From CBDVBD01 sp965372135 (lineage in GTDB: Bacteria > Electryoneota > RPQS01 > CBDVBD01): DNA of 13,407 nucleotides. The notes beneath the pieces are model-generated. The model saw only the letters and a program-made list of their open reading frames with translations, was not told the origin of the DNA and ran no database searches. The translations under genes and the position numbers were made by a program. The DNA is taken from the NCBI GenBank assembly GCA_965372135.1, contig CBDVBD010000084.1:1-13407 (forward strand). The letters run 5' to 3'. Position 1 is the first letter of the stretch, and each line of letters starts with the position of its first letter. Positions 7,197 through 13,407 of the stretch are shown here, one piece after another.

Positions 7197-7835
7197 TTAC
7201 CAGCCCTCACGCCCCTTCAAAGGTACAAATACACATCCCCCGGCTTTCGTAGTCTCTATATCATCTCCGCGGCGGGCAACCACGATCAAATCCTGCCCGT
7301 ATTTATCGCCCACCGGAATCACCATCCGCCCTCCGTCCGCCAATTGTTTCATCAGGGATTCGGGAACGTGGGGTGCCCCGGCGGTGACCATGATTCGGTC
7401 GTAGGGAGCGAACTGCTTCCATCCAATAGTACCGTCACCGGTGCGCATCACGATATTGTCATATCCCAGTTCGTCCAACACTTTCCGCGCTTGCGATCCC
7501 AGAGCTGAGTGCCGTTCTATGGTAAAAACCTTATCACCGATTTCGGACAGTACCGCTGCTTGATAACCGGAACCGGTGCCGATTTCCAACACCCGCTCCC
7601 CACCGGTCATTTCCAAATATTCCGTCATCAACGCCACGATATAAGGCTGAGAAATAGTCTGACTGTGTCCAATCGGTAATGGGCAATCGTCGTAAGCCCG
7701 GTTTCTTAACGCCTGGGACACAAACCTATGGCGAGGCACCTTCCGCATGGCGTCCAGGACCTTCGGGTCCTTGATGCCACGGCGGATCAATTGGTGTTTT
7801 ACCATTTCATCGCGTGCCAGACGATAGTGAATCAT
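7197..7835 (-). CDS. pcm: protein-L-isoaspartate O-methyltransferase
   Basis: A SAM-dependent cytoplasmic repair enzyme that methylates isoaspartyl residues formed by protein ageing so that they revert towards aspartate. At 212 residues it has normal length. It carries the family signature PIGHSQTISQPYIVA (54-68), SAM-binding motif VLEIGTGSGYQ (82-92), the post-I acidic strand ending in E107, and GDGTIGW (133-139). The ATG at 7835 is used; a second ATG at residue 11 is possible because both lack a strong ribosome site. It begins 15 bases after the glycosyltransferase stop and abuts the membrane-protein gene, so the three form one operon. Confidence 0.96.
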   Translation of the reverse strand: MIHYRLARDEMVKHQLIRRGIKDPKVLDAMRKVPRHRFVSQALRNRAYDDCPLPIGHSQTISQPYIVALMTEYLEMTGGERVLEIGTGSGYQAAVLSEIGDKVFTIERHSALGSQARKVLDELGYDNIVMRTGDGTIGWKQFAPYDRIMVTAGAPHVPESLMKQLADGGRMVIPVGDKYGQDLIVVARRGDDIETTKAGGCVFVPLKGREGW

Positions 7836-7850
7836 GCTTGTTCGGTGCCT

Positions 7851-8528
7851 TCAGCACCTGCGTATTACCCGTAGAAATCTCAATGTGTCGCGAAAATTCC
7901 GTATCGAGGACGACTGACCCCGATAGATGGTCGATATCGTTACCGACTTAAATCTTGCCCCCTTTGATGCCGCATACAGTAAGATTTCCGTCTCGGTGTC
8001 GTAATGTCGTGTTGTTGGCTGGAACCCCTCCAAGCAGCGCCGGTGAATCAACCGAAAACCGCATTGACTATCGGGAATCGATTTCCCGATTTTCTTAGAC
8101 AAGTACCGCGATGTCAAACGATTGGACAACCTCCGGTGAGGTGGCATATCCGTCACATCCCCCAATCGATTCCCCATAACGAAATCGGTGTTATTACTCG
8201 CCGCCTCCAGAAAATCCGGTATCGAGTTCGCTGGATGTTGCCCGTCGGCATCCAAGAACAGGAACCATTCTTTCCCCTGATCGAGTCCCCACTGAATCCC
8301 ACTCCAAAGTGCAGCACCTTTCCCCTGATTCTCACCATGCCGGATGACATGACATCCATGTAAAGCCGCTGCCAGCGCACTGTCATCGCTGGAGCCGTCA
8401 TCCACAACAACCAGATCACACTCCGGTAAATACCCTCGAACGTCGGCAATAACGCCACCTAAGTGCTTCCCGTGGTTGTAACAGGGAATGACAACAATCA
8501 TGTTGTGTTTGGCAGCTATCTGCGACAT
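7851..8528 (-). CDS. family 2 glycosyltransferase, polyprenyl-phosphate sugar transferase-like
   Basis: A 225-residue GT-A fold glycosyltransferase that would use a nucleotide sugar. Motifs in order: IPCYNHG (14-20), VVDDGSSDDS (41-50) for nucleotide binding, ENQGKGAAL (66-74), DADGQH (93-98) as the metal-binding DxD, DSQCGFRL (153-160) and HYDTETEIL (175-183). This set is typical of dolichol- or undecaprenyl-phosphate mannosyl/glucosyltransferases, and the length matches. There is no C-terminal membrane domain, so it would be soluble or peripheral. The start at 8528 is supported by AAAGG 6 bases upstream. It leads an operon with pcm and a small membrane protein; the link to pcm is probably positional rather than functional. 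Confidence 0.93.
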   Translation of the reverse strand: MSQIAAKHNMIVVIPCYNHGKHLGGVIADVRGYLPECDLVVVDDGSSDDSALAAALHGCHVIRHGENQGKGAALWSGIQWGLDQGKEWFLFLDADGQHPANSIPDFLEAASNNTDFVMGNRLGDVTDMPPHRRLSNRLTSRYLSKKIGKSIPDSQCGFRLIHRRCLEGFQPTTRHYDTETEILLYAASKGARFKSVTISTIYRGQSSSIRNFRDTLRFLRVIRRC

Positions 8529-8551
8529 GCCAAACCTTTATCGTTATAAAG

Positions 8552-8576
8552 ATTCCCTATCACTGGGATAGGGAAT
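8552..8576 (-). terminator. hairpin after tRNA-Pro(GGG), probable terminator
   Basis: ATTCCCTATC and GATAGGGAAT form a perfect 10-bp stem with a 5-base loop, starting 6 bases after the tRNA 3' end on the minus strand and followed by CTTTATAA. The T run is short, so it may be a partial terminator or a 3' processing barrier, allowing some readthrough into the glycosyltransferase operon that begins at 8528. Confidence 0.6.
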
Positions 8577-8579
8577 GGG

Positions 8580-8655
<76 letters not shown>

Positions 8656-8663
8656 ACATCATA

Positions 8664-9032
8664 TCACTTGTCCAAGATCGACAGGATTTCCTTCAAATCC
8701 CGTTTCACCGTCTTTATCAAATCCTTAGGTTTGCCCTTCCCGAAGCTGATCCGCAACTGATCGGGATTAGCCTCCACCCCACTCGCCAACCGCATTTTAG
8801 CACCTTCGATGGTGAATTTATTTTCGTACAGCAGCTTCTTGATCTGCAGGATAACTTGGATGTCCTTCACCTTATAGGTACGGTTGCCGGCTTTGTTTTT
8901 CCTGGGCTTCAACAGGCTAAATTCCGACTCCCAGTACCGAAGCACGTGCGGCTCCAATTCGGTGACCCGGCTGACCTCACCTATGGAATAGTACAACCTT
9001 CTGATCGAACCAACACCCATTGGTACATCCAT
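8664..9032 (-). CDS. MerR-family transcriptional regulator
   Basis: A 122-residue DNA-binding protein. The MerR winged helix-turn-helix covers about residues 14-82: YYSIGEVSRVTELEPHVLRYWE, then PRKNKAGNRTY in the wing, then the second helix pair with FTIEGAKMRL. A short C-terminal helix follows, with no metal-binding cysteines or large ligand domain, so the effector is unknown. The ATG at 9032 is given. A second ATG at 9020 (MGVGSIRR), with a weak GGA upstream, is also possible, and neither has a convincing ribosome site. A short MerR gene of this type directly before tRNA-Pro is an arrangement I recall from other bacteria. It is separated from the deacetylase operon by 39 bases. Confidence 0.92.
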   Translation of the reverse strand: MDVPMGVGSIRRLYYSIGEVSRVTELEPHVLRYWESEFSLLKPRKNKAGNRTYKVKDIQVILQIKKLLYENKFTIEGAKMRLASGVEANPDQLRISFGKGKPKDLIKTVKRDLKEILSILDK

Positions 9033-9071
9033 TTACTGAATTACCGAATATAAGAAACTTTTATCCCAAAT

Positions 9072-9875
9072 TCAAGTGATTTTTTTATTTGCTCCTTTTT
9101 GAGCCAATATGGTTCCGCCTGAGCAATATTCGACAACCTTCCATTTCCAAGCGTTCCAAGCGGATTCCCATCCTAACATTACTTTCCGTTGAAATGACCG
9201 CATGGTGTCGAATCTATGTATCCCCCGCCGAACCACCATTACAAGCCCTTCAATGGTCAACCTCGACGGCGAATTGACACACACAATTCGATAACCGTTT
9301 CCAGCAACAACATCCATCACACGATTATCGATCCTTCCAAACGGCGGCACAAATGTCTGTACTTCGACCCCTAACTTATCTTCAATCAAGGACTTGGAAT
9401 CGTGGATTTCCCGTACCAAATCCCGATCGGTCATTCCGCGTAAGCTACGGTGAGTGTAACCATGGCATGCGACTTCATGTCCTTGGGCGATCCAACCCTG
9501 AAGTTGCTGCCAATCCATGTGATACAGCACCGGTCCACCCAACCGTGCTTCCCAACGGTTGGGTTGCCCTACAAAACCCGCAATGACCACCAGAGTCGCC
9601 GTATCTCCCATTCGCTGCAGGATCGGCAGCGCATATTCATCCAAGTTCCGGAACGCATCGTCAAACGTAATGGAAAAGAACTTTTCTTTGCCATATAAGT
9701 AGGGAATTTCGGATACTGGAACCGTTCGATATCCGGCTTCAAACAACCAATCCATCTGCCGCTGAAAGGCACCGGGAGTTACCCGCGTAATTCCCATCCG
9801 GAACTTCCGGTTAATATCGTGATATGTTAGCACCGGATGAGAAATCACCGGTTGGTACTGAAGATCAGCATTCAT
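9072..9875 (-). CDS. polysaccharide deacetylase (NodB homology, CE4 family)
   Basis: A 267-residue protein of the carbohydrate esterase 4 family, metal-dependent enzymes that remove N- or O-acetyl groups from polysaccharides such as peptidoglycan or exopolymers. Motif 1 is TFDDA with D72 and D73; motif 2 is H138-GYT-H142, which supplies the metal-binding histidines; motif 3 is VPPFGR (176-181). The core NodB region covers about 65-205. No signal peptide is visible: the N-terminus MNADLQYQP is polar, so it may act inside the cell or use another route. The ATG at 9875 overlaps the stop of the upstream TIGR00725-like gene in ATGA and has no clear ribosome site, so translational coupling is likely. 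Confidence 0.93.
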   Translation of the reverse strand: MNADLQYQPVISHPVLTYHDINRKFRMGITRVTPGAFQRQMDWLFEAGYRTVPVSEIPYLYGKEKFFSITFDDAFRNLDEYALPILQRMGDTATLVVIAGFVGQPNRWEARLGGPVLYHMDWQQLQGWIAQGHEVACHGYTHRSLRGMTDRDLVREIHDSKSLIEDKLGVEVQTFVPPFGRIDNRVMDVVAGNGYRIVCVNSPSRLTIEGLVMVVRRGIHRFDTMRSFQRKVMLGWESAWNAWKWKVVEYCSGGTILAQKGANKKIT

Positions 9876-10366
9876 ACCCGGTGGTCCAGAACCTCAAATG
9901 CCTTCCGAACCGCATCTTCCGGGTCAGTGGCTATCATAAATCCGGAAGGTAATTTCCCGTTAATTTTTGGTTCCCAAGTACCCAGCCCCACCACTGCTTT
10001 CCCATTTTTCAGCGCCAATCCGATTTCAGACAAAGTACCGGTACCACCGTCGATGGCGATCACCACATCCGAGCTTTTTGCGTTAATCGAATTTCTGCCG
10101 TCAGACATACCGGTATAGATAGGGATAGTCACAAATTCATTAGGCGGTGATTCCCGGAAGCTGCTGCCCGGCATGATTCCGATAGTGAGTCCTCCGTGGT
10201 CGGAAGCTCCTTGGCATACCGCCTCCATTACACCAGCACCACCACCACACAGGACAATCGCCCCACGTTCTGCGATCAATTGTCCAACCCGGTATGCCCA
10301 ATTCTTGACATCATCATCGCAGACTGTTCCGCCCATAACCCCGATAATCGGCTTCCGGTTAGCCAT
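9872..10366 (-). CDS. TIGR00725/LOG-like Rossmann-fold nucleotide-binding protein
   Basis: A 164-residue protein of the SLOG/LOG superfamily (annotated elsewhere as TIGR00725 or lysine-decarboxylase-like). It has IGVMGG (8-13), CGGGAGVMEAV (40-50) and DGGTGTLSE (106-114), a variant of the PGGxGTxxE signature with aspartate at the first position. LOG proteins release free bases from nucleotide 5'-monophosphates; TIGR00725 members have not been clearly assigned a reaction, so a nucleotide ligand is the safe statement. The start at 10366 has AGGA 5 bases upstream, and that AGGA overlaps the TAG stop of the zinc-ribbon gene. It overlaps the deacetylase start by 4 bases, giving a coupled operon. 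Confidence 0.9.
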   Translation of the reverse strand: MANRKPIIGVMGGTVCDDDVKNWAYRVGQLIAERGAIVLCGGGAGVMEAVCQGASDHGGLTIGIMPGSSFRESPPNEFVTIPIYTGMSDGRNSINAKSSDVVIAIDGGTGTLSEIGLALKNGKAVVGLGTWEPKINGKLPSGFMIATDPEDAVRKAFEVLDHRV

Positions 10367-10373
10367 GTTAATC

Positions 10374-11144
10374 CTATACTATCTTACCCCTGAGCAATCG
10401 ATCCGACCAGATTATCACCTGAATCCCGAACTGGAACAACGGATGCGCTGACATCCAAATCCATAATCCATTGATACTGTGCAATGTCAGGAAAGTAATC
10501 ACCGAAATGAGGGCGCCGATTAAATAGTACATCGACACCCGTCGGAGATCAGCGACAAAATCCACCCCCAAGCGTTTGAAGAATGCCTCGGTTTTAGTAT
10601 CCCGGGCGAATTCGTCGGTAAGGAAAAAGGCATATGACGCCCAAAAACAACACAGGATGAATACCACTAAGAACACGAAGGCGGGAGGATAGTCAAACAC
10701 CTCTCGGGGGCTCATAATCAGTACCGCTGCTACCGAGCCTAACACCAATACGATGTTTGTACCTCTGCGCCAGATCCTTAATGCTCTGGGCAGGCGACCA
10801 GTCACAGTCGATGCCAATTCCCTAATCTCCACGTTGGTTAGTGCAACCAAATCCAACACAGCACCTAAGAACACTGCAGTTACCAGTCCGATGAACCAGT
10901 TATCAAGCAGGTAGTTGAGCATGTATCCGTTCCCCACGGTTTGCTCGATCATACCCGATCCCCCTAACAGGACGATGGCGATGAAGGTCCAAAAAGTAAG
11001 ACCTCTGCCATGAAAAAACTGCGCCCAGAATTCCTTGATGTCCGAAAGTGTAGGAATCCGTTTGATGACTTTCCCACATGCTGGACATCGCCCCGGCTGT
11101 AATATTACGGTCTTCATGTAACCGCCGCAGCGCGGACATCTCAT
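10374..11144 (-). CDS. zinc-ribbon multi-pass membrane protein, unknown function
   Basis: A 256-residue protein. The N-terminus carries a zinc ribbon with C3-x2-C6 and C20-x2-C23. Hydrophobic segments follow at about 48-68, 82-108, 128-148, 152-176 and 204-226, so about five membrane passes, with a charged stretch (DEFARDTKTEAFFKRLGVD) before the last. I do not recognise a family. The ribbon would be cytoplasmic if the N-terminus is inside. The ATG at 11144 is supported by AGGAG 8 bases upstream; another ATG at 11151 is out of frame. It heads the zinc-ribbon, TIGR00725-like and deacetylase operon, whose last gene suggests envelope work, but this gives no function for it. Confidence 0.85.
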   Translation of the reverse strand: MRCPRCGGYMKTVILQPGRCPACGKVIKRIPTLSDIKEFWAQFFHGRGLTFWTFIAIVLLGGSGMIEQTVGNGYMLNYLLDNWFIGLVTAVFLGAVLDLVALTNVEIRELASTVTGRLPRALRIWRRGTNIVLVLGSVAAVLIMSPREVFDYPPAFVFLVVFILCCFWASYAFFLTDEFARDTKTEAFFKRLGVDFVADLRRVSMYYLIGALISVITFLTLHSINGLWIWMSAHPLFQFGIQVIIWSDRLLRGKIV

Positions 11145-11229
11145 TGGTCATGCTCCTGTAGTTTCTTTTTTCTTCGAAGCAGCACTCTGTCAGGAATGCA
11201 TAACAATCTATTATTTACGCAATTAATCA

Positions 11230-11682
11230 TCATTGACCAGTATGACCGAAACCGCCGGTTCCCCGATCGGTTGCAGTTAGATCATCCTTGGACACAAATT
11301 CGGCATGCACCACTCGTTGGAATACTAACTGTGCGATGCGGTCACCCCGTTGGACCACGAAATCTTTCTTTCCGAAATTGGTGAGGATAATCTGCACCTC
11401 ACCGCGATAATCGGAATCGATGGTTCCCGGGCTATTTAATATCCCCACCCCATGATTCAACGCCAATCCGCTGCGGGGACGAACCTGGGCTTCGTATTCA
11501 GCGGGAATTTCCAACTGCATCCCCGTCGGCACAGCGATGGTTTCACCCGGTTGGATAACAACAGGCTTGTCAACCGCCGCCGCAATGTCCACCCCGGAAG
11601 CGCCGTCAGTCATAACCTTTGGGGGCACTAAGTCACGGTATTCAGAGCGCACGCAGCGATATCCAACCTTGATTCGGTCCAT
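11230..11682 (-). CDS. dut: dUTP diphosphatase (dUTPase)
   Basis: A trimeric dUTPase that hydrolyses dUTP to dUMP and pyrophosphate, keeping uracil out of DNA and supplying the thymidylate pathway. At 150 residues it has normal length. All five family motifs are present: ASGVDIAA (28-35), PRSGLA (69-74), GTIDSDYRGEV (86-96) with catalytic-site D89 and Y92, RGDRIAQLVF (112-121), and the C-terminal flap RGTGGFGHTG (140-149). It starts 3 bases after the aminotransferase stop, which suggests coupled translation. It ends with two adjacent stop codons (TGA TGA). The gap of 85 bases to the next gene contains no terminator that I can see. Confidence 0.98.
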   Translation of the reverse strand: MDRIKVGYRCVRSEYRDLVPPKVMTDGASGVDIAAAVDKPVVIQPGETIAVPTGMQLEIPAEYEAQVRPRSGLALNHGVGILNSPGTIDSDYRGEVQIILTNFGKKDFVVQRGDRIAQLVFQRVVHAEFVSKDDLTATDRGTGGFGHTGQ

Positions 11683-11685
11683 AAT

Positions 11686-12885
11686 TCAACTCGATCCACG
11701 ATATACTTTCAACCCCTCTTTGATCACGTTGACCGCTTTTTTCATATCGTCGGAATTGAGCACATAAGCGATACGGGCTTCCTGTCTGCCACGACCGGGA
11801 GTGGCGTAAAAGCCGGGTCCCGGTGCGATCATTGTGGTCTCTTTATCCATGTCAAAATCGGTCAACAACCACCGCGCGAAATCCTCGATATCATCCACCG
11901 GAAGCCTGACCATCATATAGAACGCTCCCGGGGGTTTCTTGCATTGCACCCCGGGAATCTCCAGTAGAATTTCGTAGATAACATCTCGGCGTTTCTTATA
12001 CTCGGCAACCATATCGCCGAAATATTTATCCCCGGCGTCCACCACCGCCGTAGCGCCCACCTGCCCCAAGGTTGGCGGGCACAGACGCGCTTGTCCGAAT
12101 TTCAACACGGTGTCCATGATGTCTGCGTTCTTGCTGACAATGCAGCCCATCCTGGCACCGCAGGCACTGTAGCGCTTGGAAATACTGTCGGTAACGATGG
12201 CTTGCTGCGCAATCTCGGGAAACGACAGGATGCTGGTGTGTTCCCCTTCGAACACGAATTCTCGGTACACTTCATCGGACATCACAAATAGGTCGTGTTT
12301 CAGCGCCAGTTCCTTGATTACCGTCATTTCATCCTTGGTAAAGATGGTGCCGGTGGGATTGTTGGGCGAACAGATAAGAATGGCGCGGGTTTTCGAGGTG
12401 ATTTTCTCTTCGATCGCTTCCCTTGAAGGCAGGCAATACCCTCGTTCCGGATCGGTGCCGATGGGTATTAAATTCACCGCAGCCATCTTGGAAAATCCGT
12501 TATAATTAGGATAAAACGGCTCAAATACTATGATCTCATCCTCGGGCGACGCGATCGCCATCATAATGAACACGATCGCTTCACTACCCCCCGTGGTGAC
12601 CATGATATCAGCTTGATTGATATCAGCATAGCCGCACCGATGATAATACCGTTCTAAGCTTTCTAAGTACGGCGGAATTCCATCGGAAGGTCCGTATGCT
12701 AACACCTTTTCGGAATAATCCCGGAGTGCATGGAAGAATTCCGACGGTGTAGGTATATCCGGCTGTCCGATATTCACATGATACACTTTGACACCGCGCG
12801 CTTTGGCATCCACGGCATACCGAGCAAGTTTACGGATAGGTGATGCAGGGGTGGATAGTCCTCGTGGGGACACTGTAGGGGACAT
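11686..12885 (-). CDS. class I/II pyridoxal-phosphate aminotransferase, aspartate-type
   Basis: A 399-residue fold-type I PLP enzyme that moves amino groups between amino acids and 2-oxo acids. Visible features are NIGQPD (39-43), TGGSEA (98-103), SPNNPTG (173-179), DEVY (204-207), the Schiff-base lysine K237 in SISKRYS (234-240), R245, and R371 for substrate carboxylate binding in RIAYVL. It is closest in pattern to aspartate or broad-range aminotransferases; the exact substrate cannot be read from the sequence. The start at 12885 is supported by GGGAGG 8 bases upstream. The gene lies 26 bases after the M16 peptidase gene and 3 bases before dut. Confidence 0.95.
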   Translation of the reverse strand: MSPTVSPRGLSTPASPIRKLARYAVDAKARGVKVYHVNIGQPDIPTPSEFFHALRDYSEKVLAYGPSDGIPPYLESLERYYHRCGYADINQADIMVTTGGSEAIVFIMMAIASPEDEIIVFEPFYPNYNGFSKMAAVNLIPIGTDPERGYCLPSREAIEEKITSKTRAILICSPNNPTGTIFTKDEMTVIKELALKHDLFVMSDEVYREFVFEGEHTSILSFPEIAQQAIVTDSISKRYSACGARMGCIVSKNADIMDTVLKFGQARLCPPTLGQVGATAVVDAGDKYFGDMVAEYKKRRDVIYEILLEIPGVQCKKPPGAFYMMVRLPVDDIEDFARWLLTDFDMDKETTMIAPGPGFYATPGRGRQEARIAYVLNSDDMKKAVNVIKEGLKVYRGSS

Positions 12886-12911
12886 ATGATCATCCTCCCG
12901 AGCCGGGTTGA

Positions 12912-13407
12912 TTATTCGGGGGTGAGGATAGTGATCAATTGCTGATCCGGTTGTAACAGACGGTTGGCAACATCCCTCACTTGTTCCGACGTGACATTGT
13001 CTATTAGTTGCAGAATATCGTCAAGGGACAAATATTTTTTCAAGTACAATTCCATCTTCGCCAAACGGTACATGCGGCTGGAAACCTGTTCCAACCCCAA
13101 CATCAGATTGCCCTTTAACTGGTTTTTCAGACGCTCCATCTCGGCATCGGGAAGAAGCTGATTGCGCAAATCATCGAACTCCTGTTGAATCAAACCAAGA
13201 GCTTCTTCGATCTTACCGCGATCGGTTCCCATGTACACCCCAAAAAAACCGGTATCCCGATAGGTGTCGGCGAAGGAATACACATTATAGGTAAAACCAA
13301 ATTTCTCGCGGATATTCTGGAACAGGCGGGAACTCATTCCGCCGCCCAGCACGGTATTTAACAACATAAATGGAAATTTATCGGGATTGCTGTAGGAGAT
13401 GCCACGC
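12912..13407 (-). CDS. M16-family peptidase-like protein, C-terminal part
   Basis: The frame is open to the right edge, so the N-terminus, including any HxxEH zinc motif, is missing; 165 residues are visible. The segment GISYSNPDKFPFMLLNTV leads into GGGMSSRLFQNIREKFGFTY, the C-terminal hallmark of M16B peptidases and mitochondrial-processing-peptidase-like proteins, where an R/Y pair helps bind substrate. The end matches the usual C-terminal boundary, as in VANRLLQPDQQLITILTPE. Whether the full protein is active or an inactive homologue cannot be judged here. It precedes the aminotransferase and dut; in several bacteria such a gene follows pnp, so polynucleotide phosphorylase could lie beyond the edge. 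Confidence 0.92.
   Translation of the reverse strand, partial: RGISYSNPDKFPFMLLNTVLGGGMSSRLFQNIREKFGFTYNVYSFADTYRDTGFFGVYMGTDRGKIEEALGLIQQEFDDLRNQLLPDAEMERLKNQLKGNLMLGLEQVSSRMYRLAKMELYLKKYLSLDDILQLIDNVTSEQVRDVANRLLQPDQQLITILTPE

Noticed and set aside
6748..7404. 218-codon plus-strand open frame opposite the small membrane protein and pcm genes
   Set aside because: It is antisense to two well-supported genes that carry clear family motifs, and its own product shows no domain.
10903..11151. Alternative ATG at 11151 near the zinc-ribbon gene start
   Set aside because: It is in another frame with only one base between AGGAG and the ATG, and its product lacks the CxxC pairs.

Overview
The window looks like a stretch of bacterial chromosome with moderate GC and short gaps, mostly housekeeping, with one small accessory patch. 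Genes run almost entirely on the minus strand; only the membrane-anchored helical-repeat protein at 521-1738 is on the plus strand, convergent with leuS. No gene fixes the lineage. The set (M16 peptidase, class I/II aminotransferase, dut, a TIGR00725-type Rossmann protein, MerR next to tRNA-Pro, and short palindromes between genes) would fit a poorly cultured non-proteobacterial phylum, but this is only an impression.

Read in the direction of transcription (right to left): the C-terminal part of an M16 zinc-peptidase-like protein enters from the right edge (13407-12912), followed closely by a PLP aminotransferase (12885-11686) and dUTPase (11682-11230). After a gap of 85 bases comes a zinc-ribbon membrane protein, a TIGR00725/LOG-like protein and a polysaccharide deacetylase (11144-9072), tightly packed and probably one operon. 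Next are a MerR-type regulator and, 8 bases behind it, tRNA-Pro(GGG). After a strong hairpin come a family 2 glycosyltransferase, protein-L-isoaspartate methyltransferase (pcm) and a small membrane transporter-like protein (8528-6684), again tightly packed. A palindromic repeat block (6571-6668) separates this operon from tRNA-Pro(CGG).

The accessory patch lies immediately downstream of the 3' end of tRNA-Pro(CGG). It holds a MntA/HepT nucleotidyltransferase-HEPN toxin-antitoxin pair, a GC-rich foldable segment that matches the 3' end of the tRNA-Pro gene at 17 of 21 positions, and a 391-residue PD-(D/E)XK nuclease-like protein of unknown role. This layout suggests an old insertion at the tRNA 3' end, although no integrase is present. 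Then leuS follows, with a good candidate promoter, ending at a bidirectional terminator shared with the plus-strand gene. The left 520 bases are AT-rich intergenic DNA, with the possible start of a minus-strand gene running off the left edge.

The genes serve tRNA charging and supply (leuS, two tRNA-Pro), nucleotide sanitation (dut), protein repair (pcm), envelope or polysaccharide work (glycosyltransferase, deacetylase) and probable stress or phage response (MntA/HepT, nuclease-like protein). I do not see a clear multi-gene novel system. The best candidate for something undescribed is the tRNA-proximal patch at about 4402-6449.
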